Shown piece by piece: positions 39,624-48,697 of a stretch of DNA of 64,000 nt (position 1 is the stretch's first letter; each line of letters opens with the position of its first letter). The stretch comes from Cellvibrio sp. OA-2007 (GTDB taxonomy: Bacteria > Pseudomonadota > Gammaproteobacteria > Pseudomonadales > Cellvibrionaceae), in NCBI RefSeq assembly GCF_000953825.1, contig NZ_BBUL01000085.1:62001-126000 (forward strand). The letters run 5' to 3'. The notes beneath the pieces were generated by a model. It ran no database searches and was not told where the DNA came from. It saw only the letters and a list, made by a program, of their open reading frames with translations. A program made the translations under genes and the position numbers.

Positions 39624-40595
39624 ATGAACCCCTTAGACAGCAAAGATAACTGCACCAAGTGCAAAAGCTTCAGGGATTTATGCCTCCACCTGCATGAATT
39701 ATTTTTGTTTTGCGAGCTGTTAAACAATGATCATCCAGTTTTTAAAATGGATAGAAAAGCAAAAGTTGAATCTGGAAGAGCTAAAACTGCCAATATAGCA
39801 AAATGGTTAAGGTTGGCCAGCCAAATTAGTTCAGTTGAAATGAATATGTTTAGATATGAAGAAGCTCATCAATACTGTGAACCTGTCGCAGACGCACTTC
39901 AATCAAACGCAGATCATTTTTCATCTATTATCACTCCACTAACAAGATTTATTTTTGTTGCTAATGCACTTGAGGAAGCTTATCGATTCGCGAGCCCCGT
40001 ATACGAAGATAGATTAGAAACTTATAAAAATCTGAATAAGAAGATAGAGAGAAAACGAGATTATTCTATGCAGGCATCTTGGGTATTAGAGGAAAATCTG
40101 TCTAGCACCAATGTACCGAAATATTATGAACATAAAGTTGAAATACTTCAGTGCCTTTCAAAAAAATATCAATCAAACTTCAATGTTAAATTTGACACCA
40201 ATCTCGAGAGTAAAGAAGGAATATCTTACGGTTTATCTTTAGTAAGAGATATTCGAAATCAAGTTGCTCACGCAGAGTTTCCAATAATTGATGATCCTGA
40301 ATACGCGCTTGAGTTTTCCAATCCGAATAATAAACATCTGATATTACGATTGCTTCAGCATGCAACCAGGATCGCCGCAATGAATATTCAGATGTTGTTG
40401 CTGACCACAAATGATGGATTTAACTCGGACGAATATCGTTATCTTTGTGATGACCCAGATTTTGGAGATAGATTACAAGCTCTATGTACAATCATGTATT
40501 TAAAAAACTTACATTTGAATCAAGAATTTGGGTTAAACGAAAGCACCCAATGGCGGTTACATCAGGTGTGGAGGGAGCAAAGCGCGAAAAATTGA
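39624..40595 (+). CDS. HEPN-like protein of unknown function
   Basis: The 323-aa, mostly helical protein contains RDIRNQVAHAEF; Arg211 to His216 (RNQVAH) fits the Rx4-6H motif of HEPN ribonucleases, which is often written RNxxxH. The N-terminus has four cysteines (10, 13, 20, 30) that could bind a metal. It is 110 bp after the Rossmann gene on the same strand and converges on dndE. I do not recognise a named family. A defence RNase is an inference from motif and location. Confidence 0.55.
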   Translation: MNPLDSKDNCTKCKSFRDLCLHLHELFLFCELLNNDHPVFKMDRKAKVESGRAKTANIAKWLRLASQISSVEMNMFRYEEAHQYCEPVADALQSNADHFSSIITPLTRFIFVANALEEAYRFASPVYEDRLETYKNLNKKIERKRDYSMQASWVLEENLSSTNVPKYYEHKVEILQCLSKKYQSNFNVKFDTNLESKEGISYGLSLVRDIRNQVAHAEFPIIDDPEYALEFSNPNNKHLILRLLQHATRIAAMNIQMLLLTTNDGFNSDEYRYLCDDPDFGDRLQALCTIMYLKNLHLNQEFGLNESTQWRLHQVWREQSAKN

Positions 40596-40648
40596 ATGTG
40601 CGCAACGTCACTTTCACACCTGAGTTTCATGGCTATCCAACCCGCTAC

Positions 40649-40996
40649 CTATCCTGCAACTAGGGCCGATAGATTCTTTGTGTTTTCGATTAAGGATGAT
40701 CCATCCTCAACATGTTTATTCCAGGCGTTGTAGAGTTCTCTATTACTCAACGATGGATACGCTTGTTTCAAAAGCATCTCAATGATTTCAGGATAATCTC
40801 CAAGCCAGGAATGTTTGTCCAACTCCCGTCCCTTGGTATCAATTGTGTGACGATTAGGATTGTATCGAAAACTGCCTTCAATCGACTTAAAGAACGCAAC
40901 CCGCGCTCCTATGTTTGGAGTCAATCCAGTATTCCCTTGTAATCTCATCAATGATTTGAGAGCCTTCTCGGATATTTTCATTTTATTAGGCAGCAT
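40649..40996 (-). CDS. dndE: DNA sulfur modification protein DndE
   Basis: DndE binds nicked DNA and is needed for phosphorothioation with DndCD. The 115-aa product is small and basic, with KMKISEKALKSLMRLQGNTGLTPNIGARVAF at positions about 5-35 and a conserved LDKHSWLGDY segment. Its start shares one base with the dndD stop, so it is the last gene of the dndBCDE operon. It converges on the HEPN-like gene. Confidence 0.93.
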   Translation of the reverse strand: MLPNKMKISEKALKSLMRLQGNTGLTPNIGARVAFFKSIEGSFRYNPNRHTIDTKGRELDKHSWLGDYPEIIEMLLKQAYPSLSNRELYNAWNKHVEDGSSLIENTKNLSALVAG

Positions 40997-42978
40997 CAGT
41001 TTTGCCTCCAGAAATAACCTTCGCTATAACATGAATTACCTTCGCGCGAATTGTAGTCTACTGAGAATGCATGTGATATTTCCGGCGAAAGCTCATTATA
41101 AAATTCTTCATCAATCTCCGTGTCTGTCGAGAGAATCAAAACCTGGTGACTAGCAATCGGAAAGTAATTTTTAATTAAATTACTTCTATGCTTGGAATCT
41201 AAGCGCCCTAACGGAGTATCGATAATAACCGGAAGATTACGACCAGAAGTCCGACCCAACGCCTCTAGCATCGCTATCGCATAAATTTGGCGCTCACCAG
41301 CCGACAAAGACTGCTTGTTTATAGATTTTCCATGAGCGTCTGTTAATGTGACAGAAAATGTTTGTGGATGAATGTGAGCCTGAATTTCCATATCATCCTT
41401 TCTGGCTAATTTGCTAAACGACTTAATGAATTCTTTCTCTAAAATCTCTAACTTTCTATTCTTCGTTTTTTCCGCAAACTCTTCTAGCATCAACCGAGTG
41501 TTTGCAGCCAACTCGATGCCTTGCCCATGAGACATAGATTTCCGATACATCTCATTTAAATCACGAAGTTTTCGTAGGCTATCCATCGCATCACGCAGAT
41601 ACTTTTTTGAAACCTCTACATTTTCAGTTAATTGTTTTTCTAGTGACACTCTTCTCGTTTGTAGGTTATTTAGCTCCCCGAGAACATCGTTAATCCGAGA
41701 CTGATCGGGAGCGCGAGCGATATTCTTTGCTGCCACATCAAGTTCCCTTTGAATAGCCTCAATGCTCTTGCTCAATTTTTTTGCTTGCGCTACCTGCTGT
41801 GGAACATACGTGCAGATGACTCCCTGAATACGTTGAAAATCTCTTTCAGAAATATCATGTACTATATTTGCGTCTTTCTTTGAGTCCATTATTCCGGAGA
41901 ATGATTTTTCTATAGCAGACTCAAGTGTTCGTTTATCAATGTTTCGATTTAATTCTCTTCGCAAAGAATTCAGATGCTTAGAAATTTCTCTGCGGGCATT
42001 AATATTAACTTTAGTATTTTGTTCGGACTCCAATTGTTTTAAAAGCTTTGCTAAAGACTTCTGAGCGAATGCAAATGGAATGGAGTCGGCCAAAAGCTCC
42101 CTTATTTCATTCGTTGCGCTATTTTTCTGTTTAATCAGCTGCTCACTACGCGCCTCTTCCGCTTGACGTGATTTTGCCCAAGCTCCACCCAAATCATTAA
42201 GACGTTGAGTTACCGAAGCAATTTCTTTGTTTAATGCCGTAAGCTGAGTTTTTAAGGCGTTACCATTTTCTAAGCTGGCCTGGTACTGTTCGTAAAGTAA
42301 CGTATAGCTAGCTTCATATGCTTTCAATTCTTTTCCAATTTCTTTGGGGAGCTTTACTTGAGTATTCTCTTTCAAATAAATACCCAAATCTGCTCTCAGG
42401 CGCTCGATGATATCTAGTCCTAAAAGCCTTTTAATAGCATAGGCAAGCGACTCGTTATTAGTGTCTTCAGCGAGATCGGCTATCTTTTCTCCATCGAAGA
42501 AAAATAAATCTGCAACCCCAATAGGTATAAGCTCATTCAAAAAGCTTTGTAATTGTTCATAGTTGAGCCCTTCTAATGGTTGCTCATCCTGTTGAACTTC
42601 TAATAATTCAATGAGCTTTCCTTTCTGATTTTCCCAATTTCGAACAACTCTATATTCATGGAAACTCCCTTGTTTTCCGTAACTAAAACTGAGTTCTATA
42701 GCTGCTGAGTGCGGCGCAACGACACTTTTTTTCGGTCTGTGAATATAATCGCTTAGTTGATTGTGGTAGGCCTGAAAAGATACATTTCGACCAAGACTTG
42801 CACGGCCGTAAAGTGCTAATCGAATCGCCGTCAAAGTGGTAGTTTTTCCGGCACCGTTCAATCCGCCAAAAAGAATAATAGGACGCCGTCTTCCATATTT
42901 TATTCTTGGCGTGAGATCAATAGAATGCTCGCCACTAAATACACCAAAATCGCGGATTTTTAATTCGTTTAATATCAA
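40996..42978 (-). CDS. dndD: DNA sulfur modification protein DndD (SMC/Rad50-like ATPase)
   Basis: DndD is an ATPase related to Rad50 that is thought to nick or open DNA for sulfur insertion. The 660-aa protein has Walker A GGLNGAGKTTT (38-48), long coiled-coil arms (about residues 180-520), the ABC-type signature SLSAGERQIYAIAML, and Walker B PVIIDTPLGRLD. It overlaps dndC by 4 bases and dndE by 1. Confidence 0.95.
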   Translation of the reverse strand: MILNELKIRDFGVFSGEHSIDLTPRIKYGRRRPIILFGGLNGAGKTTTLTAIRLALYGRASLGRNVSFQAYHNQLSDYIHRPKKSVVAPHSAAIELSFSYGKQGSFHEYRVVRNWENQKGKLIELLEVQQDEQPLEGLNYEQLQSFLNELIPIGVADLFFFDGEKIADLAEDTNNESLAYAIKRLLGLDIIERLRADLGIYLKENTQVKLPKEIGKELKAYEASYTLLYEQYQASLENGNALKTQLTALNKEIASVTQRLNDLGGAWAKSRQAEEARSEQLIKQKNSATNEIRELLADSIPFAFAQKSLAKLLKQLESEQNTKVNINARREISKHLNSLRRELNRNIDKRTLESAIEKSFSGIMDSKKDANIVHDISERDFQRIQGVICTYVPQQVAQAKKLSKSIEAIQRELDVAAKNIARAPDQSRINDVLGELNNLQTRRVSLEKQLTENVEVSKKYLRDAMDSLRKLRDLNEMYRKSMSHGQGIELAANTRLMLEEFAEKTKNRKLEILEKEFIKSFSKLARKDDMEIQAHIHPQTFSVTLTDAHGKSINKQSLSAGERQIYAIAMLEALGRTSGRNLPVIIDTPLGRLDSKHRSNLIKNYFPIASHQVLILSTDTEIDEEFYNELSPEISHAFSVDYNSREGNSCYSEGYFWRQN

Positions 42979-44519
42979 TTTGTTAACTTCTCGTATTCTT
43001 TAGCGAGTTCTTTTAGCTTATCGTCATAGCCCACATCCAGTCCCTTCAATTTGGACTTGTGAGTGCTCGCCTCCATTTTCGCTTTAATAGACTCTAAAGA
43101 CCCCCAATCCTGGTTGAGTAATGAATCTACTTTACTCATCATTCCAACTCGTCTTCCAAGCCCATCCATTGATAATTCAAGCTCTATAAGCTTCATTGCT
43201 AGCTCTGCTGGAACTCCGTGTTCCGCTCCTAATTCCTTGAGCAAATCAGCATCTGCTTGAGTGAAAGCACCTGCATCTTGATCTGCCCAATTTAAATCAA
43301 CCCCATAAATCTCACGATATATTTGAGGTAACGAATCTGCCCAATCTGGTTCATTTGGGTCAAACATCCACTCCCTACGAATTGCATATAGCTCTTCGGG
43401 TTGAATCAATCGAATATCTCTTCCTTCATCCCTTAATTTCTTTTCAATCGTCAATAGTTTCCTCAACCAATCCTGCCGTGTTTTCATCCAGTAGGGACCA
43501 GGAATAGTCTTTAGTTCGGTGCTGCTATCGTCATTTATTGCCTTGTTGGCGTAATGAACCTTGCCGGTTCTTCGTTTGAAATTTCTGTATCTATCCTTAT
43601 TGGCGGGTATGGTGCTTTCATAAAGTTCGTTTCTAAAATCCTTTAGGTGCTGTAACCATGTCTCCCCAGATTCGATAAGCCCCTCCATTGCACGATCTTT
43701 TGTAACTACGGTACATGTCCAGCATCCAAATCGTGAGTTTCCACAAGAGGGTGTGTTGGTATCAATTACCAATGGGCACTCACCGGCATTTGAATCTTTA
43801 TACAAATCAAATAATTCAAAATGGTCACCGCCCCAAGGAGCCGGAGCACCCAGTAGATACATCCAAACATCATCAAACGTCCAATCCTGTATTGGAAGAT
43901 AAGTAAATGCGCCAGGTAATGATGCATGGCGGGAAAGGCTTGAACCGTCAATTCTATGTTTCGCAATTACTTGCGCTCTTGAGGCGCTTTCTTCAGAGCG
44001 AGCACCCAATACAACGATTACCTCTCCAAAGCGAGTTACCTTATCTAAAATAAACTCGCTTACTGGATTAATTTTCATTCGCTCTGTGCACCAACGAAAA
44101 CTTTGTGTTGGCGCTGGATAGCCCTTACCCAATAAATTTGACCAAAACGTTTGATCCATCTGGGGGGTAACTTTATGGGCTGAAAAAGGAAGTTTTGATT
44201 GCTTTGCGTGTAAATTGACTTGATTCACTACCCCATCAATCATACCGACAACCATTGGAGTTTCGACCAAGGTGTCTGATGAAATAACATATATATGCTT
44301 ACGGCGCTCAGCAGGCTTTAACTTTTGAATTGCAACATAAACCAGAGAAAGGGTTGCCGTACTATCTTTACCGCCACTGAAGCCAATCACCCAAGGCTTT
44401 TCATCTTCTAAATAAAGCGTTTGTATTTCCTGAATGAGATCAAGCAATGGGCGCCCGGCCATACTGGTTTCAACCAGCATTTCATCCATAGATTTATAAA
44501 GTGTTTTCGATTTAGCCAT
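42975..44519 (-). CDS. dndC: DNA sulfur modification protein DndC (PAPS-reductase-like)
   Basis: DndC is an ATP-pyrophosphatase that activates the DNA phosphate and carries an Fe-S cluster. The 514-aa protein has the PP-loop SGGKDST (48-54) and a cysteine group CGNSRFGCWTC near residues 260-270 that should hold the cluster with other cysteines. SFRWCTERMKINP matches the PAPS-reductase family. It overlaps dndB by 8 bases and dndD by 4. Confidence 0.96.
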   Translation of the reverse strand: MAKSKTLYKSMDEMLVETSMAGRPLLDLIQEIQTLYLEDEKPWVIGFSGGKDSTATLSLVYVAIQKLKPAERRKHIYVISSDTLVETPMVVGMIDGVVNQVNLHAKQSKLPFSAHKVTPQMDQTFWSNLLGKGYPAPTQSFRWCTERMKINPVSEFILDKVTRFGEVIVVLGARSEESASRAQVIAKHRIDGSSLSRHASLPGAFTYLPIQDWTFDDVWMYLLGAPAPWGGDHFELFDLYKDSNAGECPLVIDTNTPSCGNSRFGCWTCTVVTKDRAMEGLIESGETWLQHLKDFRNELYESTIPANKDRYRNFKRRTGKVHYANKAINDDSSTELKTIPGPYWMKTRQDWLRKLLTIEKKLRDEGRDIRLIQPEELYAIRREWMFDPNEPDWADSLPQIYREIYGVDLNWADQDAGAFTQADADLLKELGAEHGVPAELAMKLIELELSMDGLGRRVGMMSKVDSLLNQDWGSLESIKAKMEASTHKSKLKGLDVGYDDKLKELAKEYEKLTN

Positions 44520-45612
44520 TTGTGAATTGCTTTTCCAGGATTAAGCATTCTGCACTTAACGGTATGCCGATATGCTTTCTTATTAAATTTGCGGTTAAAC
44601 CTACATTTGTCCGTGCTTTGCTCAGCCTACCCAACATTAATGCCCTACCTTCCCAAACGGCGGAACTAGATCGAGCCCAATCTATCTCTTCTAGCTTCGC
44701 TAAAGACTTTTTCCAATTCTTTGGTTTTAGGCTCAATAAGTCAGCGCCTGCCAACCCTAAGGCATGTAATGCGACGCCATGAGCGTGTACATAATTTTGA
44801 CGTAAGTCAGCGGTACTCACTTCTTTTCGTTCCGCAGCTTTCCAATCAGGCATATGTGCGCACACCTCATTCCAATAAGATGCGGCAATTTGCTTTTCTT
44901 CAAGCGAGGCTGAATCTTTCGCAGATTTTTTTAGAAGACTACGACTCGCCAACTTAATACTACTCAGGGTAAATAACTTACTGCTACGATTAGAAAGGCT
45001 GGATTTTTCCATATCGGTCAGCCTTCGGAAGCATTCGACATTCTCTACCACGTATCTCGCGAGCTCCGCACACGGATCTCGATGGTCATAAAGGGTACTA
45101 AGGGAATCGTTAGGGCGAACTGCATATTTATTCAAATCGGCGAACATTTGTTGGCTTCGCTTTAAATCCTCATCAACGAAGAAAAGCACTGGAATATGGT
45201 CATGGCCCAACTCGTGCGAAGCTTTAATGGCTTCTTCTATTGCAGCTCTGCGATGCTGCCCATCGTTGATCAGTATTTGAGCATCCATGGATAATGTGAG
45301 CATGCCCAAATTTACTGCGGGGCCAGTATCAGCTAAAGGCTCGAAATGCACCTGTTCACTCACTGATGCGGTGATTGCGGACAAGGTATAGTCTTGAGGA
45401 TTTGAAATCAGATATTCACTGATCTCAGGAATACGGCTTTTATTCAAAATTCGCTGAGCCCTAAGCTCGGCAGGCACCTCTTCTTCATCAAAGATGAAGA
45501 TTTTTGGAATTATACGCATAGGGCACATTGCGATATAGCATGGCCTACCAGCCTGAATACCTCTCACCGCAGGAAATGTATGACTGTATTCCCTAATCAA
45601 CGTCTTGGCCAT
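44512..45612 (-). CDS. dndB: DNA sulfur modification protein DndB (transcriptional regulator of dnd)
   Basis: DndB represses dnd transcription and adjusts modification levels. It carries the DGQHR motif (INDGQHRRAAI) typical of the family and HTFPAVRGIQAGRPCYIAM near the start. I chose ATG 45612, which gives the family N-terminus and 366 aa; an in-frame ATG at 45666 adds 18 residues. No strong ribosome site marks either start. It is the first gene of dndBCDE, with a divergent regulatory region upstream. Confidence 0.92.
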   Translation of the reverse strand: MAKTLIREYSHTFPAVRGIQAGRPCYIAMCPMRIIPKIFIFDEEEVPAELRAQRILNKSRIPEISEYLISNPQDYTLSAITASVSEQVHFEPLADTGPAVNLGMLTLSMDAQILINDGQHRRAAIEEAIKASHELGHDHIPVLFFVDEDLKRSQQMFADLNKYAVRPNDSLSTLYDHRDPCAELARYVVENVECFRRLTDMEKSSLSNRSSKLFTLSSIKLASRSLLKKSAKDSASLEEKQIAASYWNEVCAHMPDWKAAERKEVSTADLRQNYVHAHGVALHALGLAGADLLSLKPKNWKKSLAKLEEIDWARSSSAVWEGRALMLGRLSKARTNVGLTANLIRKHIGIPLSAECLILEKQFTNG

Positions 45613-45666
45613 GGTTATACTCGAGAGTCTGGAATTTTTTACCTTAGTGATGATATATTCACTCAT

Positions 45667-45779
45667 GGCTGGAAGTCAATTTTTAACATACATAACTACT
45701 ATACTTGTCATAATTTGTACATATTTTGCACTTAGCTTGTCAAAAATTAACGTCCAAATCGTTACAGCGGGACAGACTT
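45667..45779. promoter_or_regulatory. Divergent control region between dndB and the HTH/methyltransferase genes
   Basis: On the minus strand TTGACA (45743-45738) and TACAAA (45719-45714) are 18 bases apart and could drive dndBCDE. The 6-mer CTTGTC occurs twice (about 45704 and 45736), and the region is AT-rich. DndB and the adjacent small HTH protein are candidate binders. The boxes are assigned by eye. Confidence 0.4.
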
Positions 45780-45956
45780 ATGAAAAGAGATGAAAATCAA
45801 AAAACTGATGTGGACGTTAAATTTCGATGGCTTTCTAGCAAGGAGACGATGCGAGCATTAAAGTTATCCGGCTGCGACTTAATGCATAAACGAGAACGAG
45901 GCGAACTTAAATATCGCAAACAAGGAAATGCTTATTACTACCTAATAGAAGAATGA
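45780..45956 (+). CDS. Small helix-turn-helix DNA-binding protein
   Basis: From ATG 45780 the product has 58 residues and shows an excisionase/MerR-like helix-turn-helix: WLSSKETMRALKLSGCDLMH followed by RGELKYRKQGNAYYYLIEE, where the second helix and wing would contact DNA. The frame is open upstream to 45726. It is divergent from dndB and 44 bp before the dnd-associated methyltransferase. It is likely a local regulator; this is inference. Confidence 0.7.
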   Translation: MKRDENQKTDVDVKFRWLSSKETMRALKLSGCDLMHKRERGELKYRKQGNAYYYLIEE

Positions 45957-46000
45957 ACTTTTATTTTCATACCCCGTGAATTTTTGGAGGTTTTGCTAAG

Positions 46001-47881
46001 GTGGATTACAAAGAATTTTCGACTCTTGTAAAAGCTGTCACTTTCGGCAAGCAACTTCCAGATGCTGTGTACATTCATGAAAGCGCTCTTCATACAATTC
46101 CTGAAAACCTTTTTCATTTAGTTTCAAAAGTTGCAATCGCGCTAAAAATTCAAAGAAACGAATGGAATTTATTAAAGTTATATAAACGAGATTTTAAAAT
46201 ATCGCTATTGTTCTACCCGAATTTTGATACCGAAAGCTATCCAGTTTTACATACGAGCTTTACCATCGACCTTCAGAGACTGTCGATGCGAAGAGCTGAG
46301 TATGGCCAAACGGATAACCCACCAATCCTTCATAGAAAAGAAACCTTCGTCACTTCAGATTATCCACAGGCTGAGCTTTTTAAAAAAATCACTAAAGAAG
46401 CCGAGGATATCGGACTATTTGAGAATGTTCGAACTATTGGCTTTAAGAAAAACTGGGAAAGATTAATAGCCTCAAAAGGCTATTACCTTGACGAAGAGGG
46501 TCGATTGTTACGACGACCTCAAGAGACGAAAATATCTACCAATGGAACAACATTTTCCGAAAAAATCCAACGACATCTCACAGCGATAGATCGCAATAAG
46601 CTTTCAAGTCCAATGCAAATTATAGCAAGACATAATTATCTTAATGGTGAAATGTCTGTTTTAGATTACGGCTGCGGAAAGGGAGATGACGTGAGAGAGC
46701 TGGAATCTCATGGTATTGATGTGTCTGGATGGGATCCGGTGCACAATCCAGAGGGAATGTTAATAGAAAGTGATATTGTAAATTTAGGTTTTGTATTGAA
46801 TGTTATTGAAGATAAAGAAGAGCGAAATGAAGTGCTTCGCCGAGCATGGACTTATACCAACAAATTTCTCATTGCTTCTGTAATGATTGCGGGAGAATCT
46901 CATATAAAACAATTTAAGCCTTACCGCGATGGGGTCGTGACAAGTAGGAATACTTTTCAAAAATATTACACTCAATCAGAATTTCGTGGGTACTTGGAAT
47001 TAGTTCTTAATGAAAGTGCAATAGCCGTTGGGCAAGGAGTATTCATTATTTTTAAGGATAAGATTGAGGAGCAAAAATTTTTACTTGAGAGGCAATACGT
47101 AAAACGTGATTGGCAGCAGCAAACCCAGAAAATACCTAAACTTAAGGTTCGTCAAAATGAAGAACTTAAGCTTGATATGCATTCAGATCTATTAAATGAT
47201 TTTTGGGCAAGGATTCTTGATCTTGGGCGAATTCCTACTAATGACGAGTATGAACACTCATATCAATTAAGAAAAATATTTGGATCACATAAAAAGGCTT
47301 TCGAAATACTCATCTACTTCTATGACGAAACTATTTTTGAGTCTGCTAAAAAAGCGCGAACTAATGATTTGTTAGTATATTTTGCTCTCGGGCTTTTTGA
47401 CAAACGAAAGACTTATAGCCATATGCCGGAAAGCTTGAAGCGCGATATCAAAGCTTTTTTTACCACGACTAAACTCGCCATTGAGGCAGCAACAGAAATA
47501 CTTTTTAGCGTGGGCAGTTCAACGTTAATTGAAAAGAAAGCGAAAGACTCATATTTGGAAATGAAAACCGGCGAATTTACTGACGGTCATAGCTGGATAC
47601 TTAGTAAAGATTTGATACCTAAGCTCCCTCCCGAGCTGAGAATTTACATCGGGTGCGCCACACAACTGTATGGTGATCTTTCAGCCATTCAGTTAGTTAA
47701 AATTCATTTTACTTCAGGCAAGGTTAGTTTAATGTCGTATCGGGATTGGGACAAAGAGATACCTTACTTGATAGAAAGAATAAAAATAAAATTGCGCGAA
47801 CAAGATGTAGACTTTTTTGACTATGTTGATAGATATGAGCCACCTCCACTGCTGAATAAACATTTATTTATCTCTCCCTAA
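46001..47881 (+). CDS. DNA phosphorothioation-associated putative methyltransferase
   Basis: The 626-aa protein belongs to the putative methyltransferase family found with dnd genes. The N-terminal half is family-specific; a class I SAM-binding core begins at VLDYGCGKGDDV (about 219-230) and continues with IVNLGFVLNVIEDKEER. It starts at GTG 46001, with GGAGG 10 bases upstream. The substrate is unknown; linkage to dndBCDE suggests it acts on DNA or on the modification proteins. No base-flipping motif is clear. Confidence 0.88.
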   Translation: MDYKEFSTLVKAVTFGKQLPDAVYIHESALHTIPENLFHLVSKVAIALKIQRNEWNLLKLYKRDFKISLLFYPNFDTESYPVLHTSFTIDLQRLSMRRAEYGQTDNPPILHRKETFVTSDYPQAELFKKITKEAEDIGLFENVRTIGFKKNWERLIASKGYYLDEEGRLLRRPQETKISTNGTTFSEKIQRHLTAIDRNKLSSPMQIIARHNYLNGEMSVLDYGCGKGDDVRELESHGIDVSGWDPVHNPEGMLIESDIVNLGFVLNVIEDKEERNEVLRRAWTYTNKFLIASVMIAGESHIKQFKPYRDGVVTSRNTFQKYYTQSEFRGYLELVLNESAIAVGQGVFIIFKDKIEEQKFLLERQYVKRDWQQQTQKIPKLKVRQNEELKLDMHSDLLNDFWARILDLGRIPTNDEYEHSYQLRKIFGSHKKAFEILIYFYDETIFESAKKARTNDLLVYFALGLFDKRKTYSHMPESLKRDIKAFFTTTKLAIEAATEILFSVGSSTLIEKKAKDSYLEMKTGEFTDGHSWILSKDLIPKLPPELRIYIGCATQLYGDLSAIQLVKIHFTSGKVSLMSYRDWDKEIPYLIERIKIKLREQDVDFFDYVDRYEPPPLLNKHLFISP

Positions 47882-48091
47882 ATCAGATACAAAAAAGGAA
47901 AACGAGTTACTCTAATTCATCACAGCGCTTCGTGATAGTGGAAATCAATCAGGAGGGAGAGATTGAAATATCTTCACCATTCGATGATTTCCACGCCGAA
48001 ACAGCTAACATTTTTTGACATATTTACCTCGTTCAACGATAGAATATCGAGTTTTTTGTAATCAATAACAGCATGAAAGGACATCCGAAAA

Positions 48092-48697
48092 ATGGCAATA
48101 CCTCACGTTTCAAAGCCGTATGCGCTAAAAGATAAAACTGAACGCATTGTTGATAATTTTGCAATGCTTGAAAGCCCGACGCAGGCAGATTTAAATCGTG
48201 TAAAAGTAGAAGCACAGGTTCAGTTTGGTATTGAGCAATACCGGGCAGGGGCGCGCGATATAGACGAGATTGAGCTGGAAGCCGAAAAACACGACTCGGC
48301 ACGTCTCGCTCGTCATTTGGAAGAGGCCTGTGATCCTCGACCTAATAAATACTGTCACGCTCATGCGATTGTTGCAGGCAAACATCCAGAAGCCGTAAAA
48401 CTTCGCGCTGTATTAGCTTGGCGAAAAATGCGCATTGATGATCCGCATAACGGGTGTTGGTTACCACAGAATACAGCAGCAAAAGTCCATATGCCTAAGC
48501 GTTTGAGTAACGCGGTTCCACACAGCCGAATTCATCGTTTTAATTACTATTTTTGGTTAAATACGCGCATTACCTTGGCGAGTGCCCCGACCTTTGAAGC
48601 TCTTGCGCATATTTTAGGTTTAGTGGAAAGTGCATTGCAAAACAGCGCCTTTCCTGATTACGTTATGAAGCGTAAGGGTGTAGGTTTACCAGTATGA
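48092..48697 (+). CDS. AHH-type HNH/Endo VII nuclease toxin candidate
   Basis: The 201-aa product has a C-terminal segment like the AHH nuclease family of polymorphic toxins: CHAHAIVAG (88-96, AHA where AHH is usual), DDPHNGCWLP (116-125), and PHSRIHRFNYYFWL (143-156) with paired histidines. These would form the His/metal site of the treble-clef nuclease. No secretion or delivery domain is present; the N-terminal 80 residues are helical. It overlaps the next gene by ATGA, the usual layout for toxin and immunity genes. Confidence 0.65.
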   Translation: MAIPHVSKPYALKDKTERIVDNFAMLESPTQADLNRVKVEAQVQFGIEQYRAGARDIDEIELEAEKHDSARLARHLEEACDPRPNKYCHAHAIVAGKHPEAVKLRAVLAWRKMRIDDPHNGCWLPQNTAAKVHMPKRLSNAVPHSRIHRFNYYFWLNTRITLASAPTFEALAHILGLVESALQNSAFPDYVMKRKGVGLPV

